Positions 10,654-19,188 of a stretch of 64,000 bases of DNA are shown piece by piece. The stretch lies in the NCBI RefSeq assembly GCF_012971745.1, contig NZ_CP048834.1, positions 4,216,001 to 4,280,000 on the forward strand, given 5' to 3'. The position numbers and the translations under genes are program-made. Every line of letters begins with the position of its first letter. Position 1 is the first letter of the stretch. The notes below the pieces were generated by a model. That model ran no database searches. It saw only the letters and a program-made list of their open reading frames with translations, and was not told where the DNA came from. Origin of the DNA: Starkeya sp. ORNL1 (lineage in GTDB: Bacteria > Pseudomonadota > Alphaproteobacteria > Rhizobiales > Xanthobacteraceae).

Positions 10654-11073
10654 ATGATCCACAAGCGCCTTCGCCCGTTCAACACCAAGGAAACCTATCC
10701 CGAGCAGAAGCTCGACAACGACCTGTCGCAGGGCGTGGTGGCGCGGGGCACCATGGTGTTCCTGCGTGGCCAGGTGGCGCAGGATCTCGACACCCGCGAA
10801 AGCCTTCATGTCGGTGATGCCGGCGCGCAGACCGCCAAGGCGATGGCCAATATCAAGCTGCTGCTCGAAGAGGCCGGCAGCGAGATGGCGCACATCTGCC
10901 GGATCGTCGTCTACCTCACCGACATCCGCTACCGCGAGGCGGTCTACCAGGAAATGGGCAAGTGGCTGAAGGGGGTGTTCCCCTGCTCCACCGGCCTCGT
11001 CGTGCCCGCGCTCGCCCGCCCGGAATGGGTGGTCGAGATCGAGGTGACCGCCGTCATCCCCGATCCCTCGTGA
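10654..11073 (+). CDS. RidA family protein (reactive imine/enamine deaminase)
   Basis: A 139-residue YjgF/YER057c/UK114 protein. Relatives hydrolyse enamines or imines, or act as 2-aminomuconate-type deaminases in aromatic catabolism. Visible motifs are FLRGQVAQDLDT, KAMANIKLLLEEAGSEMAHICRIVVYLTDIRYR and the C-terminal PEWVVEIEVTAVIPDPS. The arginine before the final segment (ALARPEW) corresponds to the catalytic site of the family. It is 21 bases downstream of the monooxygenase gene, so it probably removes or deaminates an unstable nitrogenous product of that enzyme. Confidence 0.88.
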   Translation: MIHKRLRPFNTKETYPEQKLDNDLSQGVVARGTMVFLRGQVAQDLDTRESLHVGDAGAQTAKAMANIKLLLEEAGSEMAHICRIVVYLTDIRYREAVYQEMGKWLKGVFPCSTGLVVPALARPEWVVEIEVTAVIPDPS

Positions 11074-11089
11074 AGCGCGGGAAGCCGGA

Positions 11090-11767
11090 ATGACCTTCTC
11101 CATCTCCGCCCGCTGCTCCCGGACCGGCATGTTCGGCATCGCCGTCTCCTCGTCGAGCCCGTGTGTCGCCGCCCGCTGCGCCCATGCGCGCGCCGGCGTC
11201 GGCGTGGTGGCGACGCAGAACATCACCGATCCGATGCTGGGACCGCGCGGCCTTGCCCTGCTCACTGAGGGATTGTCGGCGGATGAGGTGATGGCGCGGT
11301 TCGCAACCGAGGCGCCGCATTTCGACTACCGGCAAGTGGTGGTGCTGGACCGGCAGGGCCGTGCCGCCGGCCATTCCGGCGCCCACACGCTCGGCACGCA
11401 CCGCATCGCGCTGGCGCCCGATGCCGCCGCGGCCGGCAATCTGCTCGCCAATCCGGACGTGCCGGCGCGCATGGTCGAAGCCTTCCTCGCCGGTCCGGAC
11501 CAGCACATCGGCAATCGCATCATCGCCGCCATGCTGGCGGCGTTGGAGGCGGGCGGCGAGGAGGGTCCGGTGCATTCGGCCGGCATGCTGCTGGTCGACA
11601 CCGTCGGCTGGCCGGTCGCGGACCTGCGCATCGACTGGTCGCAGGCCGACCCGATCGGTGAGCTCGCCGCGCTGTGGCGGCTGTGGCAGCCGCAAATGGA
11701 CGCCTATGTCACCCGCGCGCTCGATCCCCGGGCCGCGCCTTCCTATGGAGTGCCCGGCAACCTTTGA
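11090..11767 (+). CDS. DUF1028 family protein (putative Ntn-hydrolase fold)
   Basis: A 225-residue DUF1028 protein. The family start TFSISARCSRTGMFGIAVSS, the GVVATQNITDPMLGPRGLALL stretch and the GRAAGHSGAHT motif are all present. DUF1028 proteins have an Ntn-hydrolase-like fold and often sit beside RidA genes in catabolic operons, but no reaction is established that I can cite. It begins 16 bases after the ridA stop and ends the operon. An amide or ring-opening hydrolase for the product of the monooxygenase would fit, as inference. Confidence 0.82.
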   Translation: MTFSISARCSRTGMFGIAVSSSSPCVAARCAHARAGVGVVATQNITDPMLGPRGLALLTEGLSADEVMARFATEAPHFDYRQVVVLDRQGRAAGHSGAHTLGTHRIALAPDAAAAGNLLANPDVPARMVEAFLAGPDQHIGNRIIAAMLAALEAGGEEGPVHSAGMLLVDTVGWPVADLRIDWSQADPIGELAALWRLWQPQMDAYVTRALDPRAAPSYGVPGNL

Positions 11768-11884
11768 GATCCGGTTCGCGCGAAGCTGGCGACTTGACCG
11801 CGGGAGTGGCCGAGTGATCAATCGCGTACCGCGGTCAAGCGCCCGGTTCCCTGTTCCGCCGGCGGATGACCCCCAACCGTGATC

Positions 11885-12838
11885 ATGACAGGTTCACAAT
11901 CCTACTCGATGCGCTTCACGCTGAGGCAGCTCGCCTATTTCGTTGCCGCCGGTGAAACAGGAAGCGTCACGCAGGCCTCGGAACGCGTGAATATCTCTCA
12001 GCCCTCGGTATCGGCGGCCATTTCGCAGCTTGAGACCGAATTCGGACTTCAGCTGTTCGTGCGTCATCATGCACAAGGGCTGTCGCTGACATCGGCCGGC
12101 GAGCGCTTCTTGCAGGCGGCAAAGGCACTGCTGTTGCAGGCCGAGGAACTGCACGAGGTCGCGGACGAGGTGGCCAACGCGGTCGCCGGCCCGCTGCAGG
12201 TCGGATCGTTCCGGACACAATCGCCACTACTGGTGCCGGGACTCTGCCGCGGGTTCCTCGACCTCTTCCCACGCGTCAAGCTTTCGGTGCTGGAGGGCGA
12301 TGAAGAATCGCTGCTGGCCAATCTCCGACGCGCCGAGACGAGCCTTGCCCTGACCTACCGGCTCAATGTCACGGCCGATCTCGACTTCGAGCCGCTCGCG
12401 CTGCTGCCGACCTACATCGTCCTGCCGGCCGATCACAGGTTCGCGCAGCGCCGTTCGCTTGCGCTTGCCGAGATCGTGGAGGAGCCTTTCATCCTGCTCG
12501 ACATGCCGCTGAGCCGCGAGTACTTCGTTTCGCTATTCCTGCGTAACGGCCTTACGCCGAACATCGTGGCACGCTCGGATTATCCGGAAACGGTGCGGTC
12601 CTACGTCGCTAGTGGCTTCGGCTTTTCCCTGCTGACGGCGCGCCCCGTGAACAAGGCAGCGCTGAACGGCCTCCCGCTCGCCTATGTGCGGCTCGAGGGC
12701 GAATACGAGCCCATGGTCCTCGGAATCGCCACGCTGAGAGGCCTGCGTAAGCCGCGCACGGCTCAGGCCTTCATCGACTACTGCCGAGCGACGATTTCCA
12801 CCGAGCGTCTGCCCGGCACGGCCTCCTGGCCAGACTGA
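11885..12838 (+). CDS. LysR-type transcriptional regulator
   Basis: A regulator of about 317 residues. The N-terminal winged helix-turn-helix is MRFTLRQLAYFVAAGETGSV then QASERVNISQPSVSAAISQLE; the rest is the two-lobed effector domain. Starts at 11879 (GTG), 11885 (ATG) and 11909 (ATG) are all in frame; the last would begin exactly at the domain. It is paralogous in appearance to the LysR at 24106 (shared RHHA-GL-LT segment after the recognition helix). It follows the monooxygenase operon on the same strand by about 120 bases and probably controls it and the divergent aspartase/importer promoters. Confidence 0.9.
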   Translation: MTGSQSYSMRFTLRQLAYFVAAGETGSVTQASERVNISQPSVSAAISQLETEFGLQLFVRHHAQGLSLTSAGERFLQAAKALLLQAEELHEVADEVANAVAGPLQVGSFRTQSPLLVPGLCRGFLDLFPRVKLSVLEGDEESLLANLRRAETSLALTYRLNVTADLDFEPLALLPTYIVLPADHRFAQRRSLALAEIVEEPFILLDMPLSREYFVSLFLRNGLTPNIVARSDYPETVRSYVASGFGFSLLTARPVNKAALNGLPLAYVRLEGEYEPMVLGIATLRGLRKPRTAQAFIDYCRATISTERLPGTASWPD

Positions 12839-12950
12839 GTCGTCCGCACGCGGCGCGTCCGCCGCGAGCACGCCCACGTCACGCGCTTATTGCAGTGCGC
12901 CCTCGCAAGGCCGAGGCCCGACGTAGGCGTAACCTCGACAACTTGCGTCG

Positions 12951-13916
12951 TCAGGAGGCGATGAACTCGATCATGAGCCGGTCGCGACGGGGAATTGCGG
13001 CGGTGCCGGGGCCTGGTCGGAGATGCATGCCGCGCCGACCATGAATCAATGTTCCGCTGCCCTGCGAAGCGCGGTCATCCGAACCGCGGATCAGGACCCG
13101 GTAATCACCGGCGGCCGGCAGGATGACGTCCGCCGGCCATGCCACTTCGATGCCATAGCCGTCGCTGCGAAGCGCTTCCACCTCCACGCACCACGCAGCG
13201 CCGAGAAGCACCGTCGCCGCCGCGATGTCCCCGACCTTCAGCATCTGGCGCACGAGCGAGGATGAACAGACCGCATCCTGCTGATGGAACGTCGCCACCT
13301 CGGTGACGCCGAAGCCGCGTTCACCACCGATGCGGCGCAGGACGGCAACGTCACCGGCGCGGCGATGGCCGAACCGGAAGTCCGCTCCCGCCACCACATG
13401 CGACACCCGCAGGCCGCGCGCCAGCGTGCCCTCGACGAAGTCCGCAGCGGACTGGGCGGCGAAGGCATGGGTGAAGCGCGGCACGAAAGCGAAGGAGAAG
13501 CCAAGTTTTGCGAAAGCCTCGAGCTTCGTGCCGACGGAGGTGATGCGGAATGCTTCCGCATTGGGGGCGAAGAACTGACGCGGATGCGGCTCGACCGACA
13601 TGATGCCGATCGGCGCGCCGCGCGCCACCTGCCGGGCGGCATCGAGCAGCGCCGCATGGCCGCGATGAAAGCCATCGAAATTGCCGAGCAGCAGCACGCT
13701 GCCGGCGAGGCGATCAGGCGTCGTATCCGCGGATTCCAGCACCTCGAAAGGCCGCTGGATCGGCGCGGCGGCCGACAGCGTATCTCTGAAGGGGAAAAGG
13801 GCGGTGTCGCCAGCGCATTCCATGGCATGAGTATGGGCGCCGGAACGGTTCAGCGAAAATATGAATACATGACCGCTCGCCTCAGCAAAACCGTTCCAGT
13901 CAGGGCGAGCGCTCAC
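12951..13916 (-). CDS. Stand-alone FMN adenylyltransferase (RibF N-domain) lacking a recognisable riboflavin kinase domain
   Basis: A protein of up to 321 residues resembling RibF. The nucleotidyltransferase domain is intact: LLLGNFDGFHRGHAALL, MSVEPHPRQFF, VAGADFRFGHRRAGD and the SSSLVRQMLKVGDIAAATVLLG segment. The C-terminal half does not show the flavokinase signature (the G-x-V-x-H-G and G-F-P-T-A-N motifs are absent), so it should make FAD from FMN but not FMN from riboflavin. The GTG at 13916 overlaps the aspartase stop by four bases; an ATG at 13823 is an alternative start. Its neighbours include an FADH2-dependent monooxygenase and a flavoprotein ferredoxin reductase, both needing FAD, which suggests a dedicated cofactor supply. 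Confidence 0.75.
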   Translation of the reverse strand: MSARPDWNGFAEASGHVFIFSLNRSGAHTHAMECAGDTALFPFRDTLSAAAPIQRPFEVLESADTTPDRLAGSVLLLGNFDGFHRGHAALLDAARQVARGAPIGIMSVEPHPRQFFAPNAEAFRITSVGTKLEAFAKLGFSFAFVPRFTHAFAAQSAADFVEGTLARGLRVSHVVAGADFRFGHRRAGDVAVLRRIGGERGFGVTEVATFHQQDAVCSSSLVRQMLKVGDIAAATVLLGAAWCVEVEALRSDGYGIEVAWPADVILPAAGDYRVLIRGSDDRASQGSGTLIHGRRGMHLRPGPGTAAIPRRDRLMIEFIAS

Positions 13917-15310
13917 GCGGCCGGGAACGCAAGCGCCAGCGGATCGAGCAGGCGGCGACTGTCTTCCGCGTTGAACAGTCCACGCTCCACTGCGAGCTCG
14001 GCAATCGGCCGCCCGAGGCGCAGCGCTTCCAGTGCCAGCGCGGCAGCGTTGGAATAGCCGATCAGCGGGACCAGGGCGGTGACCACGCTAACCCCGGCAT
14101 CGAGATGAGCGCGGCAGCGCGCAGAGTCCGCTTCAATCCCGGCAATGCAATGGACATTCAGGGATCTTACGGCGCGCGTGAGGAGGTGGAGCGAGGCGTG
14201 AAGATTGAAGGCGATCAGCGGCTCCATGGCATTGAGCTGCAACTGCCCCGCCTCGGCGGCGAGGGTCACTGCCAGGTCGTTGCCGATCACCTGGAAGGCG
14301 ACCTGGTTGACCATCTCCGGAATGACCGGATTGACCTTTCCTGGCATGATGGAGGAACCCGGCTGCATCTGCGGAAGCAGGATCTCGCCAAGGCCGCCGC
14401 GCGGTCCGCTGGCGAGGAGACGCAGATCATTGGCGATCTTCGAGAGCTTGGTCGCCAGCCTTTTCAGCATTGCGGAGAACAGCACGAAGGCGCCCATGTC
14501 CCAGCTCGCCTCCACGAGATTGCGGGCGCGTAGCAGGGGTACGCCGCTGATCGCGCGCAGCTCGGCGATGGCGTGGTTCGCGTAACCTGGCGCCGCGTTG
14601 ACGCCCGTGCCAATGGCGGTGCCGCCGAGATTGACCTCGCACAGGAGGGTCTCCATCTCGCCAATGCGACCGATGTCTTCCTGCAGCACGGTGGCGAAGG
14701 CAGAGAATTCCTGGCCGAGAGTCATCGGCACCGCGTCCTGCAATTGCGTCCGCCCCAGCTTCACGATCGCGGTGAAGGCCGCGCTCTTTTCCTCCAGCAC
14801 CGCGACCAGGTCCGCCAGTGCCGCCTTGAGCGGCGCGGCGGCAAGGATGACGGAAAGGCGGACCGCGGTCGGGTAGACGTCGTTGGTGGACTGCGAGCGA
14901 TTGACGTCGTCATTGGGATGGACCGGCTCGTACCGTCCCGGCGCGCCGCCAAGGCTCACATTGGCGAGGTTCGCGATGACCTCGTTCATGTTCATGTTGG
15001 TCGAGGTGCCGGCGCCACCCTGAATGACATCCACAGGAAAGGCCGCCGCGTGCTTGCCGGAGGCGATCTCGTTGCATGCCTGCTCGATGGCCTGCAGCTT
15101 CTCGGGCGACAATTGCCCAATGCGGAAATTGGCTCGCGCGGCCGCGCGCTTCACCATGGCGAGCGCGCCGACGAGCTCACGCAAGCTCCCGATCGGCAGG
15201 CCCGTCACGTCGAAGTTGCGACGTGCGCGCTCGGTCTGCGCGCCCCACAGTGCCTCGGAAGGAACCTCGACCATACCGAGAGTGTCGTGTTCTGTGCGGA
15301 CTGATGGCAT
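13913..15310 (-). CDS. aspA: Aspartate ammonia-lyase (aspartase/fumarase superfamily)
   Basis: A 465-residue lyase that would convert L-aspartate to fumarate and ammonia, or act on an N-substituted aspartate. Superfamily signatures include GGAGTSTNMNMNEVIANLA, HPNDDVNRSQSTNDVYPTA, KLGRTQLQDAVPMTLGQEF and GSSIMPGKVNPVIPEMVNQV. The last, with the QVIGND and AEAGQLQLNAMEP continuation, is closer to aspartases than to class II fumarases. It is coupled to the FAD synthetase gene by a four-base overlap and divergent from the PotABCD importer, so its amine substrate may be a breakdown product of the imported compound. Confidence 0.85.
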   Translation of the reverse strand: MPSVRTEHDTLGMVEVPSEALWGAQTERARRNFDVTGLPIGSLRELVGALAMVKRAAARANFRIGQLSPEKLQAIEQACNEIASGKHAAAFPVDVIQGGAGTSTNMNMNEVIANLANVSLGGAPGRYEPVHPNDDVNRSQSTNDVYPTAVRLSVILAAAPLKAALADLVAVLEEKSAAFTAIVKLGRTQLQDAVPMTLGQEFSAFATVLQEDIGRIGEMETLLCEVNLGGTAIGTGVNAAPGYANHAIAELRAISGVPLLRARNLVEASWDMGAFVLFSAMLKRLATKLSKIANDLRLLASGPRGGLGEILLPQMQPGSSIMPGKVNPVIPEMVNQVAFQVIGNDLAVTLAAEAGQLQLNAMEPLIAFNLHASLHLLTRAVRSLNVHCIAGIEADSARCRAHLDAGVSVVTALVPLIGYSNAAALALEALRLGRPIAELAVERGLFNAEDSRRLLDPLALAFPAA

Positions 15311-15374
15311 AGCGTCACCCTGTTTCCTGGATGACCCTAGGTTCGTCGGAGGAGCGCCGAAATTGGGAAAAACC

Positions 15375-15548
15375 GATGCTGTGCATCAGTTTGGCCGGGC
15401 CACGCTTCCACTCGAACGGAGCCGGTATCGGCTTTTTATCAGCAACACCTCAGAAAATTTAATTTTTCAGATGCAAGGCGGCGCTGCACATTTTCGCATC
15501 GCGCGCATTTCGCAGGCGCTGCGACGCAACATCGTATTTTGCGATGCG
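15375..15548. promoter_or_regulatory. Divergent control region with LysR-like dyads
   Basis: The 273-base gap between the aspartase and importer starts holds GATGC-TGT-GCATC (15375-15387) and a pair of CGCATCGC (15495-15502) and GCGATGCG (15541-15548) elements, 38 bases apart, in AT-rich surroundings. Both are built on the same GATGC/GCATC half-site, so one regulator could control both directions; the LysR at 11885 is the obvious candidate. Confidence 0.45.
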
Positions 15549-15583
15549 CTTCGCTGCTTGGGTCCATAACGGATAGGTCTTCC

Positions 15584-16687
15584 ATGCTTGCGTCCGTCTC
15601 GAAGCCGCTGGTGACCTTCTCGAGCATCGACAAGACGTACGATGGCGAGACCTTCGTGACGCGCAACCTCAACTTCATGATCGAGGAGGGCGAGTTCCTG
15701 TCGCTGCTCGGACCCTCGGGCTCGGGCAAGACGACGACGCTGATGATGCTCGCCGGCTTCGAGGCGCCGAGCAACGGCACTATCCTGCTCGGCAAGAGCC
15801 GCCTCAACGAGACGCCCCCGCATCGCCGCAACATCGGCATGGTGTTCCAGAACTACGCGCTGTTCCCGAACATGACGGTGGCGCAGAACATCGCCTTCCC
15901 GCTGTCGGTTCGCCACGTGCCGAAGGCGGAACAGCAACAACGGGTCGAGCGCGCGCTTGCCATGGTCGAGCTCGCGCATCTGGCCGAACGCCGCCCAGCG
16001 CAGCTATCTGGCGGCCAGCAGCAGCGCGTGGCGCTGGCGCGCGCCCTGGTGTTCGAGCCGAAGCTCGTGCTGATGGACGAGCCGCTCGGCGCGCTCGACA
16101 AGAATCTGCGCGAGTCGATGCAGTACGAGATCAAGCGCCTGCATGAGCGGCTCGGCGTCACCATCGTCTATGTGACGCACGACCAGTCCGAAGCGCTGAC
16201 CATGTCCGACCGGGTCGCGGTGTTCCACCACGGCCGGATCCAGCAGATCGCCACGCCAAAGGAACTCTACGAGGACCCGGCCAATGCCTTCGTCGCGAAT
16301 TTCATCGGCGAGAACAATGGCTTGCAGGGCCGGGTCACCGCCCATGACGGCTATTACGCGACGCTGGCGCTGACGCCCGAGATATCGGTGCGCGGCCGTG
16401 CCGGCGAGGGGATCGCAACCGATGGTCCGGCGGTCCTGGCGCTCCGGCCGGAGAACGTGTCGTTCGATGGCGAGGCGTCCGGCGAGGGCAACCGGCTTAC
16501 CGGCACGATCGACGAAGTCATATATTGCGGCGACCACTGGCGCCTGCACCTCACCGCCGCGGGTCGGGACGGCTTCATCATGAAGGTCCCGAACAAGACG
16601 GCGATGGCGCCCCCGGTGCCGGGGCAAGCCGCAACGATTTCCTGGGGCCAGGACGATTGCAAGATCGTCGCGAACGAAGGCGCCTGA
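15584..16687 (+). CDS. Spermidine/putrescine-type ABC importer ATPase (PotA-like)
   Basis: A 367-residue ATPase with Walker A GPSGSGKTT, Q-loop NYALFPNMTVAQNIAFPL, signature [15 protein letters not shown], Walker B LVLMDEPLGALD and switch THDQSEAL, then a C-terminal TOBE regulatory domain from about residue 280. The start ATG at 15584 follows GGATAGG. It is the first of four genes, ordered ATPase, binding protein, two permeases, that make a complete PotABCD-type importer. The substrate is not polyamine by necessity; this family also imports opines, 2-aminoethylphosphonate and amino-aromatic compounds. Confidence 0.92.
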   Translation: MLASVSKPLVTFSSIDKTYDGETFVTRNLNFMIEEGEFLSLLGPSGSGKTTTLMMLAGFEAPSNGTILLGKSRLNETPPHRRNIGMVFQNYALFPNMTVAQNIAFPLSVRHVPKAEQQQRVERALAMVELAHLAERRPAQLSGGQQQRVALARALVFEPKLVLMDEPLGALDKNLRESMQYEIKRLHERLGVTIVYVTHDQSEALTMSDRVAVFHHGRIQQIATPKELYEDPANAFVANFIGENNGLQGRVTAHDGYYATLALTPEISVRGRAGEGIATDGPAVLALRPENVSFDGEASGEGNRLTGTIDEVIYCGDHWRLHLTAAGRDGFIMKVPNKTAMAPPVPGQAATISWGQDDCKIVANEGA

Positions 16688-16727
16688 GAAGACCAACCAC
16701 CAATAAAAACCTACAGAGGACAATAAA

Positions 16728-17783
16728 ATGCGTGATCTCGTGAATTCAGGAAGGCGAGTTCTGCTCGTCGCGACCAGTTTTCTGGCGCTCTCTCTGCCGG
16801 CGTCCGCCGCCGACAGCCTGACGGTCGTCACCTTCGGCGGCGCGTTCGAGAACGCCGTGACCAAGGCGTATTTCGAACCCTTCACCGCCAAGACCGGCAT
16901 CAGCATCGTCAAGGAGCAATATGATGGCGGCCTCGCCAAGCTGCGCGGCATGGTCGAGGCAGGCAACACCACCTGGGACGTCATCGATCTTGAATCGAAC
17001 GACGCCATAGCTGGCTGCGACGAAGGGCTTCTGCAGAAGCTCGATCCGAAGCTGCTAGGCGACCTGTCCGACTACATCCCGGGCGCCGTGCTGCCGTGCG
17101 CCGTCGCCTCCATGGTGTGGTCGACGGTCTATGCGTACGACACCTCGCGCATGAAGACCGCGCCGACGACGATGGCGGATTTCTTCGACCTGACGAAGTT
17201 CCCGGGCAAGCGCGGCCTGCGCAAGAGCCCGAAGGGCGCGCTGGAATGGGCGCTGATCGCCGATGGCGTCCCGGTTGCCGAGGTCTACAAGGTGTTGGGC
17301 ACGCCGGCAGGCCTCGACCGGGCCTTCAAGAAGCTCTCGACCATCAAGAGCCAGATCGTGTGGTGGGAAGCCGGCTCGCAGCCGCCGCAACTGCTGGCCG
17401 ACGGCGCGGTGGCGATGACGATGGCCTATAATGGCCGCATCCGTGTCGCCCAGCTCGAGGACAAGCGTCCCTTCGCGATCGTCTGGGACGGCCAGGTCTA
17501 TGACTATGAATGGTGGGGCATTCCCAAGGGCGCCAAGAACGAAGCCGGCTCCAAGAAGCTGATCGAGTACGCTTCCAACCCCGAGAATATCTGGAAGCTG
17601 TCGAACTACATTCCCTATGCGCCGCCGCGCAAATCGGCAATTCCGCAGGTCGACAAGGCCGTGCTCCCGCATCTGCCGACCGCACCGGATAACTTCAAGA
17701 ACGGGCTCCAGATCGACTCGGAGTTCTGGGCGGACAATTTCGACAGCATCAATAGCCGTTTCATGAGCTGGCTTGCCCAGTGA
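16728..17783 (+). CDS. PotD-type substrate-binding protein
   Basis: A 351-residue periplasmic protein. A Sec signal peptide ends at ASA-ADS (about residue 27), followed by LTVVTFGGAFENAVTKAYFEPFTAKTG. The family lobes show NTTWDVIDLESNDAIAGCDEGLLQKL and the late NPENIWKLSNYIPYAP. It lies 40 bases after the ATPase gene and supplies the importer with its ligand. Aromatic residues are frequent in the expected pocket (VWWEAGSQPPQ, YDYEWWGIPKG), consistent with a cationic or aromatic ligand, but this is only suggestive. Confidence 0.9.
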   Translation: MRDLVNSGRRVLLVATSFLALSLPASAADSLTVVTFGGAFENAVTKAYFEPFTAKTGISIVKEQYDGGLAKLRGMVEAGNTTWDVIDLESNDAIAGCDEGLLQKLDPKLLGDLSDYIPGAVLPCAVASMVWSTVYAYDTSRMKTAPTTMADFFDLTKFPGKRGLRKSPKGALEWALIADGVPVAEVYKVLGTPAGLDRAFKKLSTIKSQIVWWEAGSQPPQLLADGAVAMTMAYNGRIRVAQLEDKRPFAIVWDGQVYDYEWWGIPKGAKNEAGSKKLIEYASNPENIWKLSNYIPYAPPRKSAIPQVDKAVLPHLPTAPDNFKNGLQIDSEFWADNFDSINSRFMSWLAQ

Positions 17784-17901
17784 TCCCATCCGGGTGGCGG
17801 GTTCGACCCACCGCCCGGCCTTTCCAGACACAAGCCGGCCACGCGCCACGACAGGCGCGCGTGGCATGGCGCGTGCTTCATTGACTAGGGGGATCGCTGA
17901 C

Positions 17902-19167
17902 GTGAGCATGAGCGCCATGGAGCTGACATCGCCGGGGCGTGCGCGAAGCCGGACCGTCGATCCGCGCGCCGGATATCGCGCCGCGCGGCGGCGCGAGGCG
18001 TTGCGCGCATTCCTGCTGGCCGTGCCGCTGCTGGTCTTCCTCTCGGCCACTTTCATCTATCCGATCGGCAAGCTCCTGCTGATGAGCGTGCAGAGCGAGG
18101 AGGTGGTGAACGCCGTACCCGGCACCGCAGCGCTGCTCGCCGGATGGCCGGGCCCGCCCGAATTGCCGTCACCCCAGACCTTCGAGACGCTGGCCGCCGA
18201 CCTGCAGAAGGCGCAGCAGGAAGGTTCGCTCGCCGCCGCCGCGCGCCGGCTGAACAATTACGAGCCTGGCTTCCGCACCCTGTTGCTGAAGACGGTCCGG
18301 CAGCTCCCCTCGACCAGCGGGCGCCCCTACAGCGAGGAACTCCCGAAGATCGACAAGCGCTGGGGCGAGGCGGAGACCTGGCGGCTGCTGAAGCGCGCGG
18401 CGACCCGCTACACGCCCGATTTCCTGCTCACCGCGATGGACCGCAAGGTCGGTCCCAGCCAGACGATCGTGCCGGTCGAGCCGTCGCAGGCGATCTATGT
18501 CGATGCCTTCATACGAACCTTCTCGATCAGCGCCTCGGTGACGCTGATCTGCCTGATCCTCGGCTATCCTGTCGCCTGGCTGCTCGCGAACCTGCCGGCG
18601 CGGCAGAGCAATCTCCTGATGATCTTCGTCATCGTGCCGTTCTGGACCTCACTGCTGGTCCGCACGACCGCCTGGTACGTGCTGCTGCAGCCCAACGGCG
18701 TCGTTAATTCGCTGCTCGTCGGCAGCGGCCTGACGAGCGGTCCGATCGCGCTGATGTTCAACCGCACCGGCGTGCTGATCGGCATGACGCATGTGCTGCT
18801 GCCCTTCATGATCCTTGCCAATTACGCGGTGATGCGCGGCATCCCGCCGGTCTATCAGCGCGCCGCGGTCTCGCTGGGGGCGCATCCTGCCCTAGCGTTC
18901 CTGCGGGTCTATGTCCCGCAGACCATGCCGGGCATCGGCACCGGCACTTTCCTCGTCTTCGTGCTGGCGCTCGGCTACTACATCACACCGGCGCTGCTCG
19001 GCGGGGCGGGCGACGAGATGATCAGCCAGATCGTCGCGCTGCAGATGGACCGCCAGCTCAATTGGGGATTGGCCGGCGCGCTCTCCGTCTACCTCGTGAT
19101 CTTCACGCTTGCGGTCTACGTCGTGTTCAACAAGCTGGTCGGCGTCGACCGGCTTCGGCTCGGCTAG
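17902..19167 (+). CDS. PotB-type permease with a large periplasmic insertion
   Basis: A 421-residue inner-membrane permease. The GTG at 17902 is preferred because AGGGGG lies 9 bases upstream; the frame is open from 17773. After the first membrane segment (FLLAVPLLVFLSATFIYPIG) there is an unusually long soluble insertion of about 140 residues before the next helix at IYVDAFIRTFSISASVTLICLI. PotB proteins normally have about 280-310 residues, so the insertion accounts for the extra length. The EAA-type cytoplasmic loop (AAVSLGAHPALAFLRVYVPQ) is intact. The insertion could contact the binding protein. Confidence 0.88.
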   Translation: MSMSAMELTSPGRARSRTVDPRAGYRAARRREALRAFLLAVPLLVFLSATFIYPIGKLLLMSVQSEEVVNAVPGTAALLAGWPGPPELPSPQTFETLAADLQKAQQEGSLAAAARRLNNYEPGFRTLLLKTVRQLPSTSGRPYSEELPKIDKRWGEAETWRLLKRAATRYTPDFLLTAMDRKVGPSQTIVPVEPSQAIYVDAFIRTFSISASVTLICLILGYPVAWLLANLPARQSNLLMIFVIVPFWTSLLVRTTAWYVLLQPNGVVNSLLVGSGLTSGPIALMFNRTGVLIGMTHVLLPFMILANYAVMRGIPPVYQRAAVSLGAHPALAFLRVYVPQTMPGIGTGTFLVFVLALGYYITPALLGGAGDEMISQIVALQMDRQLNWGLAGALSVYLVIFTLAVYVVFNKLVGVDRLRLG

Positions 19168-19188
19168 GAAAAGAGGCGGAGACTGTCC

